Assembly (NCBI GenBank): GCA_030761205.1
Contig: JAULJL010000015.1
Coordinates: 11,413,501-11,477,500 of the forward strand
DNA from: Fremontodendron californicum
Taxonomy: Eukaryota > Streptophyta > Magnoliopsida > Malvales > Malvaceae
DNA: 64,000 bases
Direction: 5' to 3'
Within the stretch, counting starts at the first letter, position 1. Each line of letters begins with the position of its first letter. Position numbers and translations under genes: made by a program. Shown in pieces: positions 45,501 through 58,286 of this stretch. A model generated the notes under the pieces. It did not search any database, was not told the origin of the DNA, and saw nothing but the letters and a program-made list of their open reading frames with translations.

Positions 45501-47214
45501 TTTTTGAATTTTGAAAAATAGGTTAAAAAATCGTGGTTTAAAACTGGACAGTGGAGTCAGAATTGAATTTGAAGGAAAATCATTTTTCTATTTTGGTTAG
45601 TTTCTAAGCCTTTTTAAACTCTAAAAATTATTTTTTAAGTCTCGGGTTAAGGGTGGTCAAGTTCGGGATTTTAAACTTAGGAAATTAGAGTTATTTAAAA
45701 AGGGTTTAGCTAAGTTTTTATTTTTAATCTAAGCTTTTCAAAAGTGTTTTCAAACAATCGCAAAGTATTTTGGTTTTAGATTATTTAATTTGATATATTT
45801 TTCTAAGGTAGCCGGATATCTTTATAGACATACGGATTTCCTTAATTAAAGGAAAAAATACACTTTCATGCATTGTATTTTCCATATTCATGCATTTTAT
45901 ATAATATGTGATTTTTGCTATGATAATTTCTATAGTATTGTTATTATTTTGATTTATATTTTTGATGTTATATTGTTTATTATATGGTTTTGAATATTTC
46001 ATGATATCTTATGCTTTTTATTTAGTTATTTTTGTCATATTATTTAGCATATGCTATGTTCATGCATTATTATTATTATTTTTATTTTTCTTTTCATGCA
46101 TATTACATGATAGCAGTATTTTATATTTCATATCATTTAGATTATATGCCATATCATTTATATTTGCCATGTCATTTAAATTATTTCATCTCATATAGAA
46201 TATATTATGTTACCTAGGTCATTTCATTTCATGTAGAATATATATGTTACCTTGGTCATTTCATTTCACTTATAATATATTATGTCACTTAGGATATTTT
46301 ATTTCATTTAGAATGTATCATATGACTTAGGATATTACATTTCATATAGAATATATCATGTTACCTAGGTCATTTCATTTAGAATATATCATACAACTTA
46401 GGATATTTCTTTTCATTTAGAATATGCTAAGACATTTAAATTATATCATATCATTTAGGTTGTATTATATTATTTAGACTTTACTATGTCATTTTATTTA
46501 TGTCATACATATTCATATTTTTTTTTTTAAATGTTTTCAAAAAGATAATAATTTTCAATAAAATAAAGGTATTCCTGAGCTAAAATAATTCATGAATTCT
46601 CTGCCGGGTTTGCTGGGGAGGATATCATCAATTATCATTAACAACGGAATATTTTCTTTAAAATAAGAATGATTCGGAAAATTTTTAAATTAATAAATTT
46701 TTTTATATTTTGCCACGTTTGTTGGGGAATATAGAAAAATTTTGAATTTATATATTCCGAATCATTTTGAATTAAAAATGGAATTATTTTTCTTTAAATT
46801 GAGAATTAACTTGAAATGCTAAATTTAAAACTGACTTTTTACCGAGACTTGAGATAACACATGATTAATAAGGTACCGTATTATACGGGCGTTGTAGGGG
46901 TGCTAATCCTTCCCCACACGTAACCGAGTCCCGAACCCGCTTCTTTGATTTCTCTGGTTTAAAACACAAACTTGAAAATGGTTTTAAAAATGTTTTAATT
47001 AATTTTAAAATAGTTTATAAAACCGGTTTTAATAGGTGGCTGATCACATCTAGCTAAAAAAGATTGGTGGCGACTCCATATCTTTTTCAAGGTCATTTTC
47101 AAAACCTTCATTTTTCAAGAGGAATTAAGTCGAATTTTCTTCGATTTTTTTAATGTCACGCTTAACGAATAATAAAATCTTGCGATGAGACTTGTTTTTT
47201 TTTAGGTTGCGACA
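42527..47214 (+). mobile_element. 3' LTR of the middle Ogre element (4688 bp)
   Basis: Starts tgtagacacc, ends gttgcgaca. Matches the 5' LTR at 11059-15852 along its whole length with small indels (for example around 43100, where about 90 bases are missing). It has the W-box cluster at 42658-42717, degenerate repeats at 46180-46480 and the conserved block at 46870-46941. The right target duplication is at 47215-47219. Confidence 0.92.
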
Positions 47215-47219
47215 ATGCC

Positions 47220-47516
47220 CATGAATTGATTTGTTTATTCTTTACATGCATCATATGGGTATCCTATTGCATTTATAACATACATGGTCAGAATGTTTCC
47301 ACTGTATATGTCCATACATCACTTTGTTTATTATTCACATGTATCATATTGCATTCATGGCTCATTCATCATGACACACACTTGGGAGGATAAAACAGAA
47401 GTTGGCTTGGCTTTAGGAGTCTTTGAAAGAATTTCCATTTCAAATCAGAGGTATAAGAAGTACTGAGCATCTTTATAACACAGGCCAGAGCTATAGAGAG
47501 TGAACAAGTTGCCCGT
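47220..47516 (+). mobile_element. Interior of the outer element, right flank of the middle Ogre insertion
   Basis: Continues the duplicated spacer seen before 11054 ('gaattgatttgtttattctt', then 'tatatgtccatacatcactt'). No credible gene. It leads into the gag coiled coil at 47517. Confidence 0.6.
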
Positions 47517-48003
47517 ATGGAAAGAATGGAAAAGGCACATGAAGAATTGCGAAAACAGTTGGCAAAATCTCAAGCAGAATCTAGAGATCAGATGACTAAA
47601 CTAATGGAGCTAGTGTCCTCCACGATCAAGGGAAAGGGATACACTGAAAACTCGACCGCCAAAGAAGGGTCGGGGACACAAAGGGGTCACAATGAGGTCG
47701 TAATGTTAGGTATCCAGTTTTTTCAGAACACAGTTAATTCGTCAACGTCTTGAACTTAGATGATCCAGCTGAACAGGCAAAATTGAAAATGGTTGCGTTG
47801 AATGGGGCTGAGTCGGCAAATTCCCAAGGGAAATACCAGCTATTAGATGAAAGGCTCCGGGCATTAGAAAGCACAGATGTATTTGGGAGTGTAGATGCAA
47901 ACGAACGTTATTTGGTCCCCGATTTAATCATTTTCCCTAAATTCAAGGTTCCCAACTTTGAGAAATATGATAGGACAACCGATCCGTCAGCCCATATCAC
48001 TAT
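47517..48003 (+). pseudogene. gag: Gag of the outer Ogre-type element, N-terminal part
   Basis: 47517-47753 encodes a charged coiled coil (MERMEKAHEELRKQLAKSQA). A frame change near 47750 leads into 'KYQLLDERLRALESTDVFGS', 'FPKFKVPNFEKYDRTTDPSA' and 'HITM', the start of the capsid core, homologous to gag at 23860-24020. The sequence is cut at 48003 by the reverse solo LTR and resumes at 52846. Confidence 0.8.
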
Positions 48004-51000
48004 GTAGCTGTCGCAACCTAAAAAATAACAAGTCTCATCGCGAGACTTTATTACTCGTTAAGTGTGACATTGGAAAAAATAGAGGAAAAGTTGACTTAAT
48101 TCCTCTTGAAAAATGAAAGTTTGAAAATGACCTTGAAAAAGACATGGAGACGCCACCAATCTTTTTTGGCTAGGTGTGGTCGGCCACCTATTAAAACCGA
48201 TTTTATAAAACATTTTAAAATTAATTAAAATATTTTTAAAACCAATTTCAAGTCCGCGTTTTAAATCAGAGAAATCAAAGAAGTGGGTTTGGGACTCGGT
48301 TACGTGTGGGGAAGGATTAGCACCCTCACAACGCCCATATAAAACGGTACCTTATTAGTTGTGTGTTATCTCAAATCTCAATAAAAAGTTGATTTTAAAA
48401 TTAGTATTTCAAATTAATTCCCAATTCTAAGAAAAATATTCCATTTTTAATTGAAAATAATCCAGAATTTATTAATTCAAAATTTTCCTATATTCCCCAA
48501 CAAAGTCGGTAAAATATAAAAAAATTTATTTGTTTAGAAAACTTTCCGAATCATTCTCATTTTTTGAAAGAAAGATACTCCTTTATTAATGATAATTGAT
48601 GATATCCTCTCCAGCAAACCCGGTAGAGAACTCATGAATTATTTTAACTCGGGAATATCTTTATTTTTATTGAAAATCATTATCTTTTTTTTAAAAAAAA
48701 ACATTTAAAAAAAATAAATATGAACATGTGTGACATAATAAAGATGATATAGCAAAGTCTAGATAATATAATGCAACTTAAATGATATGATATAATTTAA
48801 ATGGCATAGCATATTCTAAATGAAATGAAATATCCTAAGTATCATAATATATTCTAAATGAAATGAAATGTCCTAAGTAACATGATATATTCTAAATGAA
48901 ATGATATGATTTAAATGACATGGCATATTTTAAATAATATAATCTATATGACATGGAATATAATAAGTGACATGAAATGATATGAAACATAAAATAATGT
49001 TATGATGAAATATGCATGAAAATAAAAATAATAATACATGAACATATTATATGCTAAATGATGTGACAAAAATAAATGACTAAATAAAAAGCATAGGATA
49101 GCATGAAATATTCAAAACCATATAAAAAACAATATAACATCATAAAATATAAATCAAAATAATAACAATACCATAGAAATTATCATAGCAAAAATCACAT
49201 ATTATATAGTATGCATGAACATGGAAAATCCAATGCATGAGAGTGTATTTTTTTCCTTTAAATAAGGAAATCCATATACCTAAAAAGATATTTAGCTACT
49301 TCAGGAAAAGACATCAAATTAAATTTTATAAAATCACAATACTTTGTGATTAGTTTGAAAACAATTTTGAAAATTCTTGGATGAAAATGGCACATGGCCG
49401 AAACCCCCTTTGAAAAAGGCTCTATTTCTTAAGTTTGAAAATCCGGACTTGACCACCCTTGACCCGAGCTTTCTAAAATCATTTTTAAAGAATAAAATGG
49501 CCTAGAAACCAACCTAGGACAGTAGCTAAGGTTCCTAATCAACCCCCTCCAAAAGCCTTAGCCAAAACTAACAATTATTTTTCCCTCAAATTCAAATCTG
49601 ACTCTACTGTCCAGTTTCAAAGCATGATTTTTTAACCTATTTTTAAAATTTCAAAAAAATCTACAAAAACTACTGGATACTCAGAACATGTAAAAATATA
49701 CAGGAAAAAATTGGTTTAATTTTTTGATTAAATATAACTTCCCATAAAAATCGGGAAAGTCAAAACACTGGGTGAAAAAACTATTTTGCCAAAACACATT
49801 TTTATGCCTTTGATAAAATCATTTAAAAATCAAAGTAAAAATATTGGAGACTCTCCTAATGACCTACAAATAGTAGCTAAAACTTCTAAAAATTTGGCCA
49901 ACAATTGGCTAAGTAAAAAAAAAAAATCACAAAGGTAGAATAATCAATTTGACAACTCTTTAATTTTTCACAAGTATGCTCAAGTGAGCATGACTTTGAG
50001 CCATTGATTAGCCTAAGTCATAAATCAAGTGGCATGACATGAGATGCATGAACATACAGCAAATTGAATGCATGAAATGCATTATTTAAAACCTAAATGA
50101 CATGAAAAATGCATGGCATAAAGAGTATGGCTTAGACCTAACATGAACTTGCATTGCAATAAATGCAACCTAGGTCTAAACATGCATGAAATGCATGGTA
50201 ATGCAAATGAAACCTAGACCTAAAATATGCATGGAAATAACAAAAAACATAGTATGCTAAATCAAAATACACAAAGTCATGGCATGAAAATGCAAACCTA
50301 TCAACTAGCATGATGAAAATGCACATAGGAGACATAAAATGAGGGAGGTAACCGAATGGTCTATAGGCCTAAATGGGCATGGCATTTTCACAACAAATGG
50401 CACACTAAATCAAAATACATAAAATCATAGCATGGAAATGCAAAAATATCAACTAGCATGATGAAAATGCACATACAAAGCATAGAAAATGGAGGAGGCC
50501 GAATGGTCACATGCTCTCAATGATGGTATTCTAGCACGGCATTTTCACAAATACATGGCATGGCGTAGAGCTAAACTACCACAATAGCTAACCTACCACA
50601 ATCAAACTAACCTACCACAACAAATCACATGAACAAAATCAAACACAAAATCATCTAAAAACAAACATCATTCGACCATGATAAAAACATGTAGGAAAAA
50701 CTTGCTCTCTTGATTTATTTAAAAAAAAACAAAGTAGAAGCTCCTTAGAACTTATTTTAAAAACAAGTTTATTTCATAAAAGAAAATAAAATGACAATCA
50801 AAATAGCAAAATCATGTCAACAAAGTATGAGAAAACCATGAAAGAACATAGCTACCTTGCTCTAGCTTTCCAAATCAAGAAGTAGCAAGCTAAAACCTTT
50901 CCTTTTCCTTCTCTTTTTTCTCCTATCTTTTTCCTTTCTTTTTTCCCTTAGCTACTGCCTCTATTCAGCCCCTAAAGCTCCAAAAAAAAAAAATCAAAGT

Positions 51001-52845
51001 TCCCCTGCCTTCCGTATGCTTTGGCCGAATGGCCTATAATAGTGTAGGAAAAGTTTACATTTTTTTACACCAATTTTGATCCAATGGCCTTTAATCCAGG
51101 ATGCCTTCTATGTAAAATTCCCTCCATTAGATTGGAATAATCAGCCCCTAAATATGATGTCATAAAGATGATTTCATAAATATGATGTCATAAATATGAC
51201 ACCATCCTTCTCCATCCATTGGTCCATGTGTTGCAAATTCAAAGGCTTGATAAAAAAATAACTACCTTCTTATTCACTCTTGGCTTTTAGATGAAATGGC
51301 TCAGCTAAATCACTCTTCATAATGGGCTTGGCTGATTGCCCTCTTAAAATCCAGCCCAATCTCCATTGCAAGAAAGGCCCTTTTCGGTTTCTTCGGTAAA
51401 ATAACCTTTTTGACCCCCAAATTTAATTAAATAGCAAACAGACTCCAAATTCAAATTTTATTTTTTTAATACTTCTGAAATAATAAAAAATTGAATTATG
51501 AGAGTTTTCAAAATTTTTGGAGCCTATTTGCTATGTTTTTGGTTTTTTTTCCAAAATTGCCCCTTTTATACCCGAACTTTTACCATTTTTTAAACGAGCT
51601 CCGAATCCAGTTTTTCTTCACCAATATCTTCCAAATAATTTAAAAGTGTGATCTGAAAGTTTTCATAATTTTTGGAACTCAGTTGCTATTTTTTCGGGAT
51701 TTATCTGCTTGAATTTTAGCATAGTAGGCCCGAGATTTGCCATTTTGCAGACGAACTTTGAATCCAAATTTTATTTTGCCAATCTCTTCCAAATAATTTA
51801 ATAATGAGATCTGCAAATTTTCAAAATTTTTGGAACTCATTTGCTATTTATTTTTGGGATTTATCTTCTTGAATTTCAGCATAGTGGGCCCGAGATTTGC
51901 CATTTTGCAAACGAGCTCCGAATTCGGATTTTCTTTCGCCAATCTCTTCTAAATGATTTAAGAATGAGATTTGCAAATTTTCATAATTTTTGGAGTTCAT
52001 TTGCTATTTTTCCTGAATTTTTCAATTTTGCCCTTTTGTCTCTAAAGCCCGATTTACCTCAAAACAAGTCCGATTTTTATATTTTCTTTTTATGTGCCTT
52101 TTTCATATATGGAACTGGATTTGTCCAAAAATGCTCAATTTTTACGATCATATTCCCTTCTGATTTGATTTTTCCTTTTTTCACTATCGGGAATTTCCTC
52201 GTTTTTCTGTTTTTCCTTCAGTCGGCTCTTTTCTTGGAATTTCTTTAAACTGAGCCTTAGGCTATCCTTGTTTACTCACTCCTCATCAATTAGGGGCTTT
52301 AGTTTTACCGAATTGGGCCATTTCTACAATTTTCCCAGATTTTACCAAAATCCACCAAGAACCTTATTTCTCGGTTTTCTTCCAATTGACTTTTCCTTCA
52401 GTTTTTCTTCCAAATAGCCTCTCCATTACCCGTATTCAGTGCTTATCTTTCATTTAGAACCTCCAATTTCGACCAATTTGATCGTTTAAGCACTTTTCCC
52501 CAAATATTCTGAACTTGGATTTCCTTTCTACTGAATCTCCATAACCCAACTTCCGAACTCTATATCTTTCATTATAGACCTTGGATTATCAAAATTCTTT
52601 CACCATTTTTCAATTGAACTTTGAATCTTGATTTTGAAAGTGGGTTTACTTTTTTAGTAGTTGACTTTTCGAGGTTGACTTTTTTGAGGTTGACTTTTTC
52701 AAGATTGACTTTTTTGGTCTTCTTTCTTAAACTAAGTCTCGGAGTACCACCTGCAGGATGAGAAAAGTCTTTTTGCATTATGAAACATCACTTTAGGAAG
52801 AAAACATACCTGACTTAATGGTCCAGACAAAATTAGGTGTTTATA
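48004..52845 (-). mobile_element. Ogre-type solo LTR in reverse orientation, nested in outer gag (about 4.8 kb)
   Basis: Reads as the reverse complement of the other Ogre LTRs, from tgtcgcaacc (48009) to aattaggtgtttata (52845). The flanks show actat at 47999-48003 and 52846-52850, but five extra bases (gtagc, 48004-48008) lie between the left copy and the canonical LTR end. The gag frame reads through if the LTR and one duplication copy are removed. It has four W-box-like motifs (52640-52715), the conserved block near 48280-48350 and repeats of about 150 bp at 51420-52030. No internal domain remains. Confidence 0.88.
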
Positions 52846-53861
52846 ACTATGTTCTACCGAAAGATGACAGGCCATACATATAATAATAAGCTTTTGATCC
52901 ATTGCTTTTAGGATAGCCTCAGCGGGTTCGCAATTAGGTGGTATAATCAGTTGAGCAAGGATCGGATTCACTATTGGATTGATTTGGCTAATGCATTTTT
53001 AAGCTAATACAAGCATGTGACTGATATGGTGCCTGACTGTCTCACTTTACAGAATATGGAGAAAAAGGTTACTGAGAGCTTCAAAAAGTATGCTCAGAGG
53101 TGGAGGAACATGTCCACCCAAGTACGATCGCCCCTGACTTAGAAGGAAACCACTCTCCTTTTTGTGAATACAATGGGGGCCCCGTACTATGATAGACTCG
53201 CTGGCAATGCCACGAAGAATTTTTCAGATTTGGTAATCTTCGGGGAAATGATTGAGAATGCTATCAAGACTGGGAAACTCGAGGAGGTAAAATATCTGAT
53301 GCAGAGAGAAACAGGACACCCAAAAAGAAAGAGGAAGATGTCCAAGCTTTGGGAGGCTTTGCCCCGTATCTTTAGGCCCCTTCATACCAACTATCCTGTC
53401 CTTCTATGAACAACATATCCCAGGGTTCATACTTATACCCGATGGCCTCTCATGATCCAGCAAATCTTCAACCTCTTGTCAGCCAAAGAAAGCCGAAGAA
53501 CATCCGAAAAAATGATCGGTTTGAGCCACTCTCTTTATCTTACTCTAAACTATTGCCCCAGCTGGTCGAAGAGCAACTCCTCATTAAAGTTCCAGTGAAG
53601 CCTATCCGACCCCCATACCCGAGCTGGTATGATGAGAATGCATATTGTGATTATCATTCTGGGATTCGAGAATATTCCACAGAAAATTGTATATGTCTAA
53701 AACGGAAGGTTCAAGCACTCATCAATAAAGGGCAGTTAGATGTAGGGAAGAAACAAAGGTCAGACAGCTTGGAGAATTCACTGAATGGGAATGATGAGAC
53801 CATTGTGGATGTCATAATGGAGGAGGAAGATGAAAAGGTCGAAAAGAGTACCGAGGAATAG
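52846..53861 (+). pseudogene. gag: Gag of the outer Ogre-type element, C-terminal part
   Basis: Continues the capsid core (FYRKMTG, 'RWYNQLSKDRI', 'YKHVTDMVPDCLTLQNMEKK', 'FVNTMGAPYYDRLAGNATKN'). Stops at 52909, 53005 and about 53140 stand at expected glutamine codons. A frameshift near 53300-53400 leads to the C-terminal region with 'PPYPSWYDENAYCDYHSG' and a zinc knuckle in which the expected second histidine is a tyrosine (GIREYSTENC). The frame ends at 53861, and no protease follows. Confidence 0.82.
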
Positions 53862-56330
53862 CCAATTTGAATTATAGGAAAACATGTCAAGAGGGGAGTT
53901 TTTTATGCATGTAGTTTTATGCCTCATGATGAAAACACGTGTCTTATGTTGACATCCATATAAAATAAATGAATTTTGAACGCTTTTGTGTTTATTGTGT
54001 TTTAACAATAATTTGAATGTGCAAAAACAAGCATTAAGGAAGTTCTAATAATGGACAGTCTCAAGAATATTGATGATCATTGTTAGAATTGACCCAATAC
54101 CCTCCCCCCTCTCTTTTGGGCTTTCCTATGCCTAAATCCCCTGAACCAAGACCACTTGAAAAACCTAATGTTTCAAGAAATATGAATGATTGAACTTCAT
54201 AAACCATTGTCACTACAAGATAAGTGAAGATGTAGACCCTAGTCTAGGCTATGAGCAAAGGAACGAAAATTTTTGAACTTTTTTTCGAGCTCCTTGGAAA
54301 CTCGAACAAATGAGACATTCTTTCAAGAATCTAGATCATAGTGATTTGATGTGTGTCAAGGTCGTGCCAAAACCATTCACATCTTTTCCAAATAACCACA
54401 AAACACTAATTACCCAAACATAACTTCATGATTGACACCTCGGGGCATAATGATTAAACCAGATTATCTCATGTCCCAGAGAAAACCTATTTTTGGACCA
54501 TATTTTCCTTGTCACTTCGAATGAACCCAAGATTGAAACTCAGCCTTTTCAATATAAACCTAGACTTGCGATCTTCCTCGTAATGATACAAATTCTCATG
54601 GTTAATCAAATCGGGACATCATATGTAGAAATGAAGGATACATGGTGAATAAGGATTGAACTAATGCATGAATCATTAGGGGCATGCGACAAAAAAAAAA
54701 AAGAAAAAATTGTGATATCATGCATATGAGAATTCAGATGATTCCAAAGTGCAAAATGAAATTCTGATTATCTGTTCCCCTTGGGGATTGCTTTTCAATG
54801 AGAATATTTGTGCTTGATATGAGAATGACCATCTTTCATATCCCTTTCACAAAAAGAAATTATCCATAGTAACCCCTTATGAGCCGAAAGAATTCTTTCT
54901 TCTTTAAACTCTGGTTAAGGATCACCCTCTACACTGGAGGGAAAATGCGGGGAAAGATATTCTCAAAGATCACTGAGAAATAGGTCCAAACTCGAAAACA
55001 GATACAAAGCAAATTGAGCTCCCAAATAAATACAGGATCACTTTGTCGAAATAAAGGTGCAAAAGAAAAAGGAAAAGATGGCGAAGTGAAAGACAAAAAC
55101 AAAACACACGCAAAAAATATGTGAAAAATTATGGCAAATGAAAGCCAAGAACAAAGAAGAAAAATGAGCAAAAGTCAACAACAAAAAAAGGTCCGAAAGG
55201 GACAAATGCTTCAGAGGAAATCCTCCTCAAGAAATGATCCTTAATCTGATTACCCTCAAACATATATTTTGGGCCTATTTATCCTTTCTTTCTGAACCCC
55301 GAACCTTGGCCTACATTACGTGCTTTAAAAGTTCATTTTGATCAAGCATGAATATTTAACTTTAAAGGGTTTTTCCTCAGATTTTATCCCATCCCATCTC
55401 ATCAAATTATCATTTCACTATGAAAGAATTTAGAATTCTTAAGTGCATGGTAGAACAATGAAAAAAAAAGAAGAAAAAAATGGAAAGAATGGGACTCTAG
55501 GGCGAAAACCCAAAAATGGGCGGTCTAGAGTAAAAAGGGAATTTTCGATGCCATCTATGTTATTGCCGATACAATAAAAGAGAAGGTCATCTTGAAGAAA
55601 TTGAGGAACATCTAGGAATTCTTGAACCTCCTAAACTTTCAGCTTTCATTTGGAGGATTGAATTCAAAAACTGAGACTTTTTTTCCCTCCAAAATTAACT
55701 TTCTAGTTTGAACATCTCGACCAATCTTGACGCTTGTCAAAATGTCATGATTTGGAAATTAAAAGAATGTTGAATTCATTTGATTCTCAAGGAATTCGTG
55801 ATTTATAAAACCTATTCCATTTGTCAGCCTAGAAGGGACATACATTTTTGTTTTGAAGTTTTCTTGGATCCATCAAAATTCTGTTGTGTCAAGCCTTTCA
55901 ATTCAAGTTGAAAAACCCAAGTTGGCGTTCAGAAAATTTCTAACGACGATCATCAGTCTTCAAGAGATTTGTATATTACACATTATGGGGATAATATTTT
56001 TGGCTCAGAAATAAGCAATCTTTTTTCTAAATGGGAAAACAAATAAAAATATTTTTGAAATAACCATTTTTGATGTTGACATGAGACAAGGGTTTTTCTA
56101 ACCCAAAGGTATGGAACTACTAGGGTTGACCTTGACTTCCAAATATGAGAAGAAGAAATAGAACTCGGCAAACAGACTTCTGTCGATAAGAATTTGAAAA
56201 CAGTCAGGGCAAAGAGATAGCCAAGGATTGAAAAGGAAATGATCTCCTATAGGGCACGAGTGTTCAAGATACGTTTTGATTTGAAAAGGAAAGACTAAGC
56301 CGAAATCTAGAAAAAAGATCGGGGGCATTT
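53862..56330 (+). mobile_element. Non-coding region after gag in the outer element; pol is missing
   Basis: No protease, RT, RNase H or integrase similarity on either strand. 54715-55350 is homologous to the 3' UTR of the middle Ogre element at 30765-31250. The step from gag to 3' UTR within about 850 bases indicates loss of the whole pol region. Open frames on both strands here have no recognisable domain. Confidence 0.7.
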
Positions 56331-56339
56331 GCATCACTC

Positions 56340-56985
56340 ATGAGCACTTACCTCTTTATTGAGCTTTGCATCTGCACCATGTCAACAAGAATTTACATCA
56401 TTCATGGGTACTTGCATTTGCACTATTCCATGAGCATCTGCATTTCACCATTACATTTACATCCTTCGTGGATATTTGCATTTGCGTCATCTCAAGCAAT
56501 TGCATCATTTCTAAGATCATTGTATCTTCACTATTGTGTGGTAACTGCAATTACACCATTCATAGACCACTTACATAAACACGATTAGTAGGGGCATCTG
56601 CATCATTCCATGAAGTAGTCGTGTCAACGTTGATCTTTGCATTTGCATCATTTAGAAGCATTTGCACATTGTCAATCTTTGCATTTGCATCATTCAAAAG
56701 CATTTGCGTAATATCGATCTTTGCATCTACATCATTCTATGAAGTAGTTGTAGCATTCGAGGATACTCACATTTGCACCATGAAGCATTTGCATCTTATT
56801 CAATCTTTGCATCTGCATCAAGAAGCATTTGCATCAATCCAAGACATTTGCATTTGCACCGTGAAGCATTTTCATCTTATTTAATACCGGCATCTGCACC
56901 CAGAAGCATTTACATCAATCCAAGCCATTTGCATTTGCATCATGAAGCATTTGCATCTTCTCTCAAAATCTTCAGGTAAACTTTC
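56340..56985 (+). repeat. Degenerate GCATTTGCATC repeats in the outer 3' UTR
   Basis: Variants of 'gcatttgcatcat' and 'gaagcatttgcatc' recur about every 20-40 bases. The units are irregular. It forms a 3' UTR array different from the arrays of the middle element. Confidence 0.8.
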
Positions 56986-57039
56986 AACACATTTTCAAAA
57001 ACCGTGGATAAGTCATCCGGACACCATATTCAAAAAATA

Positions 57040-57780
57040 CCCCTGGCTTTACCCAGGTCTCTTCTCGACCTTTGGCTTCGCTCAGGTCATATCGTAGAAA
57101 ATACCTCTGACTTTATCCAGATCTTTCTTGACTTTTGGTTTCAGCCTGCTCATATCAATCTCTGGCTTCATCCAGATCTTTCTTGATTTTTGGTTTCACC
57201 CAGGTCATTTCAACTCCTGGCTTCATCCAGATCTTTCTCGACTTTTGGTTTCACCCAGGTCATATCAATCTCTGGCTTCATCCAGATCTTTCTTGACTTT
57301 TGGTTTCACCCAGGTCATTTCAATCTCTGGCTTCATCCAGATCTTTTTGACTTTTGATTTCACCTAGGTCATATCAATCTCCGGCTTCATCCAGAACTTT
57401 CTCGACTTTTAGTTTCACCTAGGTCATTTCAACTCCTAGCTTCATCCAGATCTTTTCAACTTTTGATTTCACCTAGGTTATATCAATCTCTGGCTTCATC
57501 CAGATCTTTCTTGACTTTTGGTTTCACCCAGGTCATATCAATCTCTGGCTTCACCTAGATCTTTCTCGACTTTTGGTTTCATCCAGGTCATATCAATCTC
57601 TGGCTTCATCCATATCTTTCTCGACTTTTGGTTTCACCCAAGTCATTTCAATCTCTGGCTTCATCCAGATCTTTCTCGACTTTCGATTTCACCCAGGCCA
57701 TTTCAACTTCTGGCTTCATCCAGATATTTCTTGAATTATGTTTCTATCCCAAGATTATATACATGTCATGTAAAAAGATA
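57040..57780 (+). repeat. 55-bp tandem repeat array in the outer 3' UTR, about 13 copies
   Basis: Units contain 'ctggcttcatccagatcttt' and 'cttttggtttcacccaggtc'. Starts at 57162, 57217, 57272, 57327, 57381 and 57436 give a period of 54-55 bp. Confidence 0.92.
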
Positions 57781-57859
57781 TTTTTCTAAAACTCTACTGG
57801 GTTTGCCGGAGAGTTCAGCGAAATATCCCAACACATGTCATTCATATAATTTCGCACCG

Positions 57860-58286
57860 TGATGAGGTAAGGCCTTGGGACTTCCGTCGAGGTATTTCCT
57901 TCTCTTACAAATCAAACTCGTTTCCTTAAGACGGGTCGAGCTTTGATTAGTCAGGAAACTCAATTTAAGGAAAAATCTTACTGTTTTTAAACAAAATCAC
58001 ACACCAAGATAAGATAAGGCCCCGGTACTTCTGCCGAGGTATTGTCTTCTCTTGCAAATCGAACTCGTTTCCTTAAGACGGGTCAAGCTTTGATTAGTCA
58101 AGGAACTCAATTTCAGGACAAATTCTTTTATTTTATTTTACAGTTTACAAAAAAAAATCAATAAATGGAAAAATGGAAATTCCCTTTCTTATCTTGCACA
58201 TATGATTTCACTGACTGGACAAAATTATTTGTCTAGTTTATCTTTGCTTGATTCCTGATTCTTAACAATAGTCAAAGAGGGGCAGC
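57860..58286 (+). repeat. Duplicated end of the outer 3' UTR, about 151 bp apart, and polypurine tract
   Basis: Two copies of 'ccgaggtatt' with 'cttaagacgggtcgagcttt' and 'gattagtca' (57862 and 58013), related to 42297-42360 of the middle element. The polypurine tract caaagaggggcagc at 58273-58286 precedes the 3' LTR. Confidence 0.8.

Larger units (their letters stand above)
11059..47214 (+). mobile_element. Middle Ogre element (Ty3/gypsy, Tat lineage), 36 kb including two nested insertions
   Basis: Two LTRs in the same orientation (11059-15852 and 42527-47214) with tg...ca ends, a primer-binding site after the first and a polypurine tract before the second. Between them are ORF1, gag, protease, an intron, RT, two RNase H domains and integrase in Ogre order. 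Removing the solo LTR at 18570-23736, the Athila-like element at 33324-42236 and their target duplications leaves about 22.1 kb, the usual size of Ogre. LTR divergence is about 5% by eye over the first 370 bases. Every coding segment has stops or frameshifts, so the copy is inactive. Confidence 0.9.

Noticed and set aside
54211..54225. cactacaagataag as the left end of the CACTA element
   Set aside because: Only the first nine bases fit, the subterminal hairpin is missing, and the surrounding sequence belongs to the outer Ogre interior.
57004..57862. Open frames with repeated FGF/HPDLSR-type segments
   Set aside because: Translation of the 55-bp tandem array; no start context or domain.
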